A stretch of 11,159 nt of DNA from JAAYEA01 sp012689325. GTDB taxonomy: Bacteria > Chloroflexota > Anaerolineae > JAAYEA01. Below the pieces are notes generated by a model. The model searched no databases and had not been told where the DNA came from. It saw only the letters and a program-made list of their open reading frames with translations. Each line of letters starts with the position of its first letter. The stretch's first letter is position 1. The stretch covers positions 1 to 11,159 of the forward strand of contig DAITVZ010000103.1 in NCBI GenBank assembly GCA_036841525.1, in the 5' to 3' direction. Below, piece after piece: positions 5,550 through 11,124 of the stretch. A program made the translations under genes and the position numbers.

Positions 5550-6545
5550 CTAATGGTCCGTCCGCACCGGCTTGACCGAGTCGGTCCAGTCGATGAACAG
5601 GTCGCCCAGCGATAGGCCCATGAAATTGCTGCGGATCGCCTCGCCAAAGAGCGGCGCCACCGATAGCACGTGCAGCATCGGCGGCCGGCCCTCCTCCGGG
5701 ATCGGCAGCGTGTCGGTGGTGACGATCTCGGTGATCTCGGGGACCGCCGCCAGCTTGTGCAGCGCCCCCGCCGTGAACACCCCGTGCGTGCAGACCACCG
5801 ACACCTCGGTGATCCCCTTTTCCCGCAACTGGTTCACCGTCTCGATCATCGAGCTCCCCGTGGCGATCTCGTCGTCCATGAGGATGGCGTGGTGGCCCCG
5901 CACCTCGCCGATGATCTCCACCCGCACCACGTTATCGCCGTAGCGGGTCTTGTTCCCCGCCGCCATCGGCAGGTTGCCCAGCATCTGCGCGAACTCGGCG
6001 GCGCGCTTGGCGTGCCCGATGTCCGGCGAGACCAGCGTCGTCCCCGAAAGGTCGCGCCCCTGGAAATGCCGCGCCAGCACCGACCGCGCCGTCAGGTCGT
6101 CCGTGGGCACGCCGAAAAAGCCGTGCACCTGCGGCGAATGCAGCGTCATGGTGATGACGTGCGTCGCCCCGGCGGTGTGCAGCAGGTCGGCGATCAGCCG
6201 CCCCGTGATCGAGATGCGCGGGGCGTCCTTCTTGTCCGAGCGGCCATAGGAATAGTAGGGGATCACGGCGTGGATGCTGCGCGCCGAGGCGCTGCGGGCG
6301 ATGTCCAGCATCATCAGCAGCTCCAACAGGTGGTCGCTGACCGGCGGCGAAAGCGGCTGGATGAGAAAGACCTCTTGCTCGCGCACGCTCGCGCCCAGGT
6401 GCACATAGAGGTTGTCGTTGCTAAAGCGCGAGGTGATGGTCGGTTGCAGCGGCACGCCCAAATAGTCGCAGATCGCGTGGGCGAGGGCCGGGTGGGCGCT
6501 GCCGCTAAAGATGCGAATGTCCGATAGGTCTCGATCTCGTCCCAT
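5550..6545 (-). CDS. prs: Ribose-phosphate diphosphokinase (PRPP synthetase), divergent
   Basis: Encodes 331 residues. It should make 5-phosphoribosyl diphosphate from ribose 5-phosphate and ATP, the precursor of nucleotides, His, Trp and NAD. Visible family motifs are PYYSYGRSDKK (96-106, canonical PYxxYxRQDR), TLHSPQVHGFF (134-144, canonical DLHxxQxQGFF, His136), VSPDIGHAKRA (172-182), the flexible-loop pair K199-T-R201, and a PRPP loop DDEIATGSS (224-232). The last departs from the usual DDxxDTGGT: the third Asp is Ala228 and GGT is GSS. Activity is therefore likely but with altered kinetics, or the protein is a family relative with another substrate. The start at 6545 lies 4 bases after the PHP gene stop, with a weak GGGGTGAG upstream, implying an operon. 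Confidence 0.85.
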   Translation of the reverse strand: MGRDRDLSDIRIFSGSAHPALAHAICDYLGVPLQPTITSRFSNDNLYVHLGASVREQEVFLIQPLSPPVSDHLLELLMMLDIARSASARSIHAVIPYYSYGRSDKKDAPRISITGRLIADLLHTAGATHVITMTLHSPQVHGFFGVPTDDLTARSVLARHFQGRDLSGTTLVSPDIGHAKRAAEFAQMLGNLPMAAGNKTRYGDNVVRVEIIGEVRGHHAILMDDEIATGSSMIETVNQLREKGITEVSVVCTHGVFTAGALHKLAAVPEITEIVTTDTLPIPEEGRPPMLHVLSVAPLFGEAIRSNFMGLSLGDLFIDWTDSVKPVRTDH

Positions 6546-6549
6546 GGCT

Positions 6550-7245
6550 CTAGCTCACCCCTTGGCCAGCCCGAGGCGCCGGCCTGCTGTTCAGGAACCA
6601 CTTCTTGTAGCGCCGCGCCCACATGCTAGAGACGTGCACCGGCGCCGGGCTCAGCCGGCCGCCCACGCGCCCCCGGGCCAGTTGCGCCAGGAAATCGTCG
6701 CGCCCCGCGAAAGGCGCCATGCACACGTACGCGCGCCCCAGCTCGAAGGCGCTGTGGGCGTCGCTGCCGCCGCCGGCGGCCAGCCCGTGCGACCGCGCCA
6801 GCTCGGCGGCCAGCTCGTTATCCCGCGCCCAGGTCACCCGCGCGTTAAAGGTCTCCACGATATCCGCCTGCCCGATCACCGCCTGCAACGCTTCCGGGCG
6901 CAAGCGCGACCCGCGCACCCGGTCCAGCGGGTGAGGGACGTACACCAGCCCCCCTTGCTCCCGGATCGCCGCGATGGCGGCCTGCGGCGCCAGCCCCGCC
7001 GGGATCGTCTCCTGCAAATAGAGCCCGATGATCTCGCCCTGGCTGGTCATGATCTCCTCGCCCACGATCACCAGGAAGGGGGCCATCCGGGCCAGCTCCA
7101 CCGCCCCGGCGATGGTGTTGTGGTCCGTCAGCGCCAGGGCCCCCAGGCCCCGCCGCTGCGCCACCGCGATGATCGTCTCCAGCTCGAGCAGGCAATCGCG
7201 CGAATGCCGCGAATGGCAATGCAAATCGACCCGTATCGTCGTCAT
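6550..7245 (-). CDS. PHP-domain phosphoesterase
   Basis: Encodes 231 residues of the polymerase-and-histidinol-phosphatase fold. Metal-binding motifs are DLHCHS (7-12, His9 and His11), LTDHNTI (39-45, Asp41 and His42), GEEI (62-65), VPHPLD (103-108, His105) and SDAHSAFELG (161-170, Asp162 and His164). Family members hydrolyse phosphate monoesters or diesters with two or three metals; stand-alone proteins of this type include nucleoside-3',5'-bisphosphate phosphatases and RNase-like enzymes. The substrate is not determined here. The start at 7245 puts DLHCHS near the N terminus as usual; an in-frame ATG at 7263 is an alternative. The prs-like gene follows after 4 bases, so a link with nucleotide or phosphoribosyl turnover is plausible inference. 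Confidence 0.87.
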   Translation of the reverse strand: MTTIRVDLHCHSRHSRDCLLELETIIAVAQRRGLGALALTDHNTIAGAVELARMAPFLVIVGEEIMTSQGEIIGLYLQETIPAGLAPQAAIAAIREQGGLVYVPHPLDRVRGSRLRPEALQAVIGQADIVETFNARVTWARDNELAAELARSHGLAAGGGSDAHSAFELGRAYVCMAPFAGRDDFLAQLARGRVGGRLSPAPVHVSSMWARRYKKWFLNSRPAPRAGQGVS

Positions 7246-7290
7246 AGCTTGCGACAACCTCATCCCATGTCGTCCCCACGCGCGCGCGGT

Positions 7291-7299
7291 ATTATAACA
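7291..7299 (-). promoter_or_regulatory. Extended -10 promoter for the PHP-prs operon
   Basis: On the - strand this reads TGT followed by TATAAT, a perfect -10 hexamer with the TGn extension. No good -35 is seen (TTCCCC at 17 bases), which an extended -10 can tolerate. Transcription would start near 7284, 20-40 bases before the start codon. The same AT island reads TATTAT on the + strand. Confidence 0.55.
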
Positions 7300-7343
7300 C
7301 AGGTGCAGGCAAAGGGGAAATGGGTCGGGGGCGCAGCCCGCGC

Positions 7344-7372
7344 TTGACATCCTCCCCCGCCGGCCCTACAAT
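7344..7372 (+). promoter_or_regulatory. Sigma70-type promoter for the DinB-family gene
   Basis: TTGACA (7344-7349) is a perfect -35 box, followed by a 17-base spacer and TACAAT (7367-7372), one mismatch from TATAAT. It lies 31 bases before the start codon and is the strongest promoter-like match I saw in the window. Confidence 0.75.
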
Positions 7373-7403
7373 GCCGGGGCAAATCCGTTTTCAGGAGGAA
7401 GCC

Positions 7404-7889
7404 ATGATCACACCCGAGGAGCTGGTCGCCGCCTTTGAGCGGAACCTGAGCGTCATTCGCCGGCAACTGGAGGGGTTATCTCACGAGCAGTGCCTGCTGC
7501 AGCCGCCCTTCCGCGGCAACTGCATGAACTGGGTGCTGGGCCACCTCGCCGACACCCGCAATACCGCCTGCAAGCTGCTGGGCCAGCCGCCGGTGCTGAC
7601 CGAGGCCGAGGCCGCCCGCTATGCCCACGGCTCCGAGCCGGTGCTCGCCGACGGCCCCGACGTGCTGCCGCTGGCGCGGCTGGTGGAGGCGCTGGAGCGC
7701 GGCCAGGCGGGGATCGCCGCGGGGCTCAAGGCCGCCACGCCGGAGCAGCTCGCCGCCAAGATCGAGACCCGCCGCGGCCCCGTGCCCCTGCGCGAGCGGC
7801 TCTTTTTCCTCTACTATCACGACACCTACCACTCGGGCCAGACCGAGCTGCTGCGCCAGCTTGCCGGGACCAACGACAAGATCATCTAG
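7404..7889 (+). CDS. DinB-family putative metalloenzyme
   Basis: Encodes 161 residues, typical of the DinB/YfiT-like four-helix-bundle superfamily. The three histidines that bind a metal in this family are in their expected contexts: GHLADTRN (46-53, His47) in helix 2 and YYHDTYHSGQ (137-146, His139 and His143) in the last helix. Some relatives are thiol-dependent (bacillithiol or mycothiol) transferases, but most are uncharacterised, and the DinB name does not mean DNA polymerase IV. The start at 7404 is fixed by AGGAGG (7393-7398) five bases upstream and by the promoter at 7344-7372. It is a single-gene unit, convergent with the restriction cassette to its right. Confidence 0.88.
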   Translation: MITPEELVAAFERNLSVIRRQLEGLSHEQCLLQPPFRGNCMNWVLGHLADTRNTACKLLGQPPVLTEAEAARYAHGSEPVLADGPDVLPLARLVEALERGQAGIAAGLKAATPEQLAAKIETRRGPVPLRERLFFLYYHDTYHSGQTELLRQLAGTNDKII

Positions 7890-7935
7890 ACCAATGCCAA
7901 GATGAAACCCGCATGCCAGACTGGGCGGCTCCTAT

Positions 7936-7981
7936 GTAGTGACGACGGCATTCCATGCCGCATTTAGTCGTTCCTGTCCGG
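7936..7981. repeat. GTAG-headed palindrome holding an ATTCCAT hairpin
   Basis: GTAG (7936-7939) is followed by an outer stem ACGAC (7942-7946) and GTCGT (7967-7971). Inside it sits an inner hairpin, CGGCAT-TCC-ATGCCG (7946-7960). The 36 bases 7946-7981 recur as a direct repeat at 10945-10980 with 31 matches. The remainder of the gap 7890-7996 between the convergent genes shows nothing else. Confidence 0.75.
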
Positions 7982-7996
7982 TCGAGTGCGCCCAGT

Positions 7997-9163
7997 TCAT
8001 CGATTCCCTTTGGCCCGATTGTGCGTAATGCAGAGCATCTGGCAGTTCTTGGCCGAGCTCTCGCCGCCTTTGCTCCACGCGGACACGTGGTCGGCGTCCA
8101 TCTCGCCGAGCTTGTAGATTCTGCTCTTGTTCGCGGTGTCCCCCATCGCGCAGAGCGGGCAGTTGGACTCGCCCTTGGCCTGGGCCGCCTGCGTCTGCCG
8201 AGCGTATGCGACTTGCTTCACCCTGTCATCGAACACCCGAACCGCCAGCAAGCTCTTGTCGACCGCTCCGCCCAAGAGATACTCAAAGATGCCTTTGCGA
8301 TTCGTCACCTGCGGATCGGCATCGAGCTTTTTCACTTCGACGGACATCTTGCTCGGATCGTAGGACTTGCCGTGGTACGCCTCGTACAGCCTGCCCCACT
8401 CCAGGCCGCGCATCGCCGGCAGAACGTCGACAAACACGGTTGAAACCCACTCAATCACGCTGTTAAAGTACCTCTTCAGCTCATCGATGGTGTGGTCATG
8501 GCGATGAGCGCTCATGTAGCGGTCGATCTCGCCCTGGCTCACCCACTCCAGCGCCCGCTCCAGGAACTCTTGCCGGTTGGCGCTGCCCTTCACGTACGCG
8601 CTCCATTTCTGAATGTTCGCGTTCTGGCTGTTGCTGAACTCGGCCTTGGCCAGCGTCACGAACGGCCCGGAGTAGACGGCGTTCCGCCGCTCCTGGTCGT
8701 TCAGCGGCACGCCCGCGATGTTGATCGTCTTAAACCACTCCTTGATCTCGCTCTCCGTGCCCTCGCACTCATAGATCAGCAAGCTCGCGTTCCAAATCTT
8801 GGCTCGTTGGTCGGCGGGCAGGCTGTCGTAGTACTTGGGGTTGCCGTTATCCATGATCGCAAACTTGTCCGTCACGTACCGTCCGATGCTGGTGATCCGT
8901 TGCTGGCCGTCCAGCACCTCGAACTGGTCCTTCGCCACGGTGTTGAAATAGATCACCCCCAGCGGATACCCCTTGAGCAGCGAGACGATGACCGCCCGCT
9001 CCTTTGTGCCGCCGCCGTCCGCATAGATATAGTTCCGCTGGTACTCTGGCTGGATGGTCAGCTTCCCGCCCAGCCCGAACAGCCCCTTACCCTCGAATTC
9101 GTTGTACACAAACCCGGCGCAGATGTCGGCGACGGTGAGGTCGGTTCTCAGGGTGGTCTTCAT
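7997..9163 (-). CDS. DUF262 plus HNH endonuclease (restriction component)
   Basis: Encodes 388 residues. The N-terminal DUF262 (ParB/Srx-like nucleotide-hydrolysing) domain shows IQPEYQRNY (37-45) and VLDGQQRITS (83-92, the DGQQR signature). A helical middle region follows. The C-terminal HNH nuclease has CPLC (335-338), DADH (356-359, catalytic His359), N373, and LCITHN (377-382), where the usual second CxxC is CxxH. DUF262 nucleases include GmrSD, SspE and BrxU, which cut phage DNA using NTP hydrolysis and sense DNA modification. Here the ATG overlaps the methyltransferase stop (ATGA, 9160-9163), so the pair is translationally coupled. Likely the cutting partner of the methyltransferase; whether methylation blocks or triggers cutting is unknown. 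G+C is lower than in the flanking genes. Confidence 0.88.
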   Translation of the reverse strand: MKTTLRTDLTVADICAGFVYNEFEGKGLFGLGGKLTIQPEYQRNYIYADGGGTKERAVIVSLLKGYPLGVIYFNTVAKDQFEVLDGQQRITSIGRYVTDKFAIMDNGNPKYYDSLPADQRAKIWNASLLIYECEGTESEIKEWFKTINIAGVPLNDQERRNAVYSGPFVTLAKAEFSNSQNANIQKWSAYVKGSANRQEFLERALEWVSQGEIDRYMSAHRHDHTIDELKRYFNSVIEWVSTVFVDVLPAMRGLEWGRLYEAYHGKSYDPSKMSVEVKKLDADPQVTNRKGIFEYLLGGAVDKSLLAVRVFDDRVKQVAYARQTQAAQAKGESNCPLCAMGDTANKSRIYKLGEMDADHVSAWSKGGESSAKNCQMLCITHNRAKGNR

Positions 9164-10407
9164 TTCTCCGTCCCTCCTGCGGGCCGGGTGCGGCGACGGA
9201 TGAGGATCCTTGCATATAGCTGGATAAAGTTATCAGTGCCCACCCTATAGTATGTCTGGCCGGTTGGCGGCTCGTTCACCTTTATCGCCGGACCATCATT
9301 GAGCTTCGACACCAGCGACTCCTTTCCGTCTTTGTTGACCTGTGTCTGCATGGGATAAGTCTTGGATGCGCCGCCATGCCAGGTCTTCGTGATCCCCAAT
9401 ATCTCGAACTGATCGGGGTTGTATTTGTCCAGAAAGGTGATCGGAACGCCCATGGCGCCGTCGTAGTCGCTGGGGATGGCGTCCGTGAAGGGCACTTCGA
9501 TGGCGTCATAGTTGTCGTACCGGTCGTAGGCCGCCTTGCCCTTGATCTCCTTGTGTTTGCTGAACCTCAGGTTGTCCGCCATGGTCATGAGGGGCAACTC
9601 CTCGTGGCGGCGTCCATGATCAAGGTTGGTGAACCAGCCGACGTTGCGAAACTTGACGAGTCCCGTGCTCTCGTCGTAAACGCCGTCCGAATACTCCCGA
9701 CCACTACCAGCAGGAATGCTGAAGTAGGCGTTTCCATTGGCGAATCCTGTCCCGAGCCATAGCTTTGTGTCCTTGATGAGCGGGAAGAACTCCTTGTAGG
9801 TGATGGCGTTCTTAGGGCCGATGATCAGGAACTTTTTTCCGTGCTCCACGAGCTGCGCGACGTACTCGCGGAACAGTGAGAACGGCGGGTTGGTGACCAC
9901 GATGTCGGCTTGCTTGAGCAACGCGATGCACTCGGGGCTGCGAAAGTCGCCGCCGGGGTACTTGTCGTTTCCTTTCAAGGCGATCCGGGCGGCCTGGTTC
10001 CGCTGGAGGAAAAGCTCGACGTCGGTCACGTTCGCCGCGCCGTCGCCGTCCTCGTCCTTCACCTGGTCGAGGATGACGGCCATCGCCTTAGGTCTCTGGC
10101 GCTTGCCGTTCCCCTCGTCGTATTCCGGGAATAGCGCGAGCTGGCCGGCGATGGGCGAGCCGTCATAGCTGGTGGTGACGAGCTTCCTGAGGCCGAGCTT
10201 GTTGAAATTGGCGGCAAAGTACTTGAAAAAGTGGCTCTCGAAGGGGTCGTCGCAGTTGCAGTACACCACCTTGCCGCGGAAGGTGTCGGGGTCGAACTCG
10301 AGGTAGGCTTCGACTTCCTTCTGGATGTCGACATACTGGGTGTAGAACTCGTCCTGCTTGGCCGCCTTGGCGGCGCTCAGGCCTCGGTTCAGCGACTTGC
10401 TTTCCAT
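9160..10407 (-). CDS. EcoRI-family adenine-specific DNA methyltransferase
   Basis: Encodes 415 residues that align by eye with M.EcoRI along most of its length: DEFYTQY (19-25), KVVYCNCDDP (46-55), FFKYFAANF (60-68), GGDFRS (152-157), DIVVTNPPFSLFREY (168-182, with NPPF the catalytic motif IV) and a MGVPITFL segment near the C-terminal part. It should transfer a methyl group from SAM to adenine N6. M.EcoRI has 326 residues; the extra length lies mainly at about 83-150 and near the C terminus, so the target may not be GAATTC. The start at 10407 gives 18 residues before DEFYTQY, the same as in M.EcoRI, and has AAGGAGG 11 bases upstream; an in-frame ATG at 10473 is less likely. First gene of the cassette. 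Confidence 0.92.
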   Translation of the reverse strand: MESKSLNRGLSAAKAAKQDEFYTQYVDIQKEVEAYLEFDPDTFRGKVVYCNCDDPFESHFFKYFAANFNKLGLRKLVTTSYDGSPIAGQLALFPEYDEGNGKRQRPKAMAVILDQVKDEDGDGAANVTDVELFLQRNQAARIALKGNDKYPGGDFRSPECIALLKQADIVVTNPPFSLFREYVAQLVEHGKKFLIIGPKNAITYKEFFPLIKDTKLWLGTGFANGNAYFSIPAGSGREYSDGVYDESTGLVKFRNVGWFTNLDHGRRHEELPLMTMADNLRFSKHKEIKGKAAYDRYDNYDAIEVPFTDAIPSDYDGAMGVPITFLDKYNPDQFEILGITKTWHGGASKTYPMQTQVNKDGKESLVSKLNDGPAIKVNEPPTGQTYYRVGTDNFIQLYARILIRRRTRPAGGTEK

Positions 10408-10493
10408 GGCGCGATGGGCCTCCTTGGTTCTCCTCAGCCGCCCCTTGGTGGACCCGCTTGACCGGCCCCTCATTGGCGCAGCTCACCACCGTC

Positions 10494-10523
10494 ATTATAG
10501 GCCGCACAGGCGCTCGCCGCCAA
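10494..10523 (-). promoter_or_regulatory. Promoter for the methyltransferase-nuclease operon
   Basis: On the - strand TTGGCG (10523-10518), an 18-base spacer and a perfect TATAAT (10499-10494) form a sigma70-like promoter. Transcription would begin near 10487, giving a leader of about 80 bases before the start at 10407. Confidence 0.55.
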
Positions 10524-10553
10524 ACCACCCTGATCCTTTGTCGCTGGCGCAGC

Positions 10554-10580
10554 GTGGCGCAAGCCTCCGGCTTGCGTGCC
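10554..10580. repeat. GTGG-headed hairpin, compensated copy
   Basis: GTGG heads a hairpin, CGCAAGCC-TCC-GGCTTGCG. These 27 bases match 3675-3701 at all but two positions (C to G in one arm, G to C in the other), and those two positions pair with each other. Confidence 0.85.
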
Positions 10581-10599
10581 CAACAAAAGAGCTCAATCC

Positions 10600-10612
10600 G
10601 CGATGGAATCGC
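10600..10612. repeat. ATTCCAT-core hairpin, inverted orientation
   Basis: GCGAT-GGA-ATCGC is a perfect hairpin. On the - strand it has the same ATTCCAT core as the array to its right, with a different outer stem (GCG/CGC). Confidence 0.6.
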
Positions 10613-10631
10613 ATTGCGGCTGACATGGCCA

Positions 10632-10650
10632 AGCCTGCTTCAAGCAGGCT
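10632..10650. repeat. Hairpin with TCA loop
   Basis: AGCCTGCT-TCA-AGCAGGCT is a perfect inverted repeat with 8-base arms. It has no GTAG head and no T-run, so a role as terminator is not supported. Confidence 0.65.
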
Positions 10651-10695
10651 CAGAAACGCTGCAGGAGCGCTCTAGCGGCTCTTGGAGCCCGCTTC

Positions 10696-10761
10696 CGGCA
10701 TTCCATGCCGCCCGGCATTCCATGCCGCTCGGCATTCCATGCCGCTCGGCATTCCATGCCG
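10696..10761. repeat. 17-bp-period array of four ATTCCAT hairpins
   Basis: Exact copies of CGGCATTCCATGCCG start at 10696, 10713, 10730 and 10747, separated by two bases (CC or CT), so the period is exactly 17. Each unit is itself a hairpin. The array lies in a stretch (10474-11022) without a convincing gene. Confidence 0.95.
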
Positions 10762-10775
10762 CAGAGGCTGCAGAA

Positions 10776-10792
10776 GCCCGATTCCATCGGGC
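10776..10792. repeat. ATTCCAT-core hairpin with a third stem
   Basis: GCCCGAT-TCC-ATCGGGC is a perfect hairpin with 7-base arms. It keeps the ATTCCAT core but has a completely different outer stem from the neighbouring array. Confidence 0.75.
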
Positions 10793-10800
10793 GCGGTGGC

Positions 10801-10840
10801 GTAGCACGGCGTCGGCATTCCATGCCGCTGATCGCCGTGC
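10801..10840. repeat. GTAG-headed palindrome with a hairpin in its loop
   Basis: GTAG (10801-10804) and stem CACGGCG (10805-10811) with CGCCGTG (10833-10839) match the element at 28-53. Here the loop contains a complete CGGCATTCCATGCCG hairpin (10813-10827), making a hairpin nested within a hairpin. Confidence 0.85.
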
Positions 10841-10876
10841 GGGGCGGCGCGCCAGGGCGACTACCGACCTTGCACA

Positions 10877-10895
10877 AGCCCTGGGGGCCAGGGCT
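10877..10895. repeat. Hairpin with GGG loop
   Basis: AGCCCTGG-GGG-CCAGGGCT is a perfect inverted repeat with 8-base arms and a 3-base loop, unrelated in sequence to the ATTCCAT series. Confidence 0.65.
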
Positions 10896-10911
10896 GGCGC
10901 CAAGTCGCGCC

Positions 10912-10980
10912 CGGCATTCCATGCCGCCCGGCATTCCATGCCGCCGGCAAGCCATGCCGCATTGAGTCGTTCCTGGCGGG
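10912..10980. repeat. ATTCCAT hairpins and right flanking repeat
   Basis: Two exact CGGCATTCCATGCCG copies (10912-10926 and 10929-10943, 17-bp period) are followed by a degenerate copy, CGGCAAGCCATGCCG (10945-10959). The degenerate copy begins the 36-base segment 10945-10980 that repeats 7946-7981 in direct orientation; only these two places carry the extension with AGTCGTTCCTG. Confidence 0.85.
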
Positions 10981-11022
10981 GCCGCCCCGACTGGTATGCG
11001 GGTCTCATCTTGGCGCTGGCTA

Positions 11023-11124
11023 GACGCCTCGTATCGTCGTGGGGACGCCCCGCGCGTTCAGGCGCGCCGCGCCTCAGACGCCCCGAATCGTCGTGGGGAC
11101 GCCCCGCGCGTTCAGGCGCGCCGC
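11023..11124. repeat. Duplicated 48-bp gene end
   Basis: Bases 11023-11070 and 11077-11124 are 48-bp direct repeats with two mismatches, separated by 6 bases. On the - strand both encode AARLNARGVPTTIRGV followed by a stop (TGA at 11076-11074, TAG at 11022-11020), and the 54-base offset keeps them in the same frame. Confidence 0.92.

Noticed and set aside
3795..9100. GAATTC sites at 3795-3800 and 9095-9100 as signs of the cassette's target
   Set aside because: Two sites in 11 kb is close to what base composition alone would give, so they say nothing about specificity.
10696..10943. A CRISPR array
   Set aside because: The repeats are 15 bases with 2-base spacers, each unit is a palindrome, and no cas gene is present.
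10640..11008. A 122-codon open frame on the - strand with repeated GMECRAAWNA segments
   Set aside because: It is only the translation of the 17-bp hairpin array; no ribosome-binding site or family resemblance, and the DNA-level palindromes explain the pattern.
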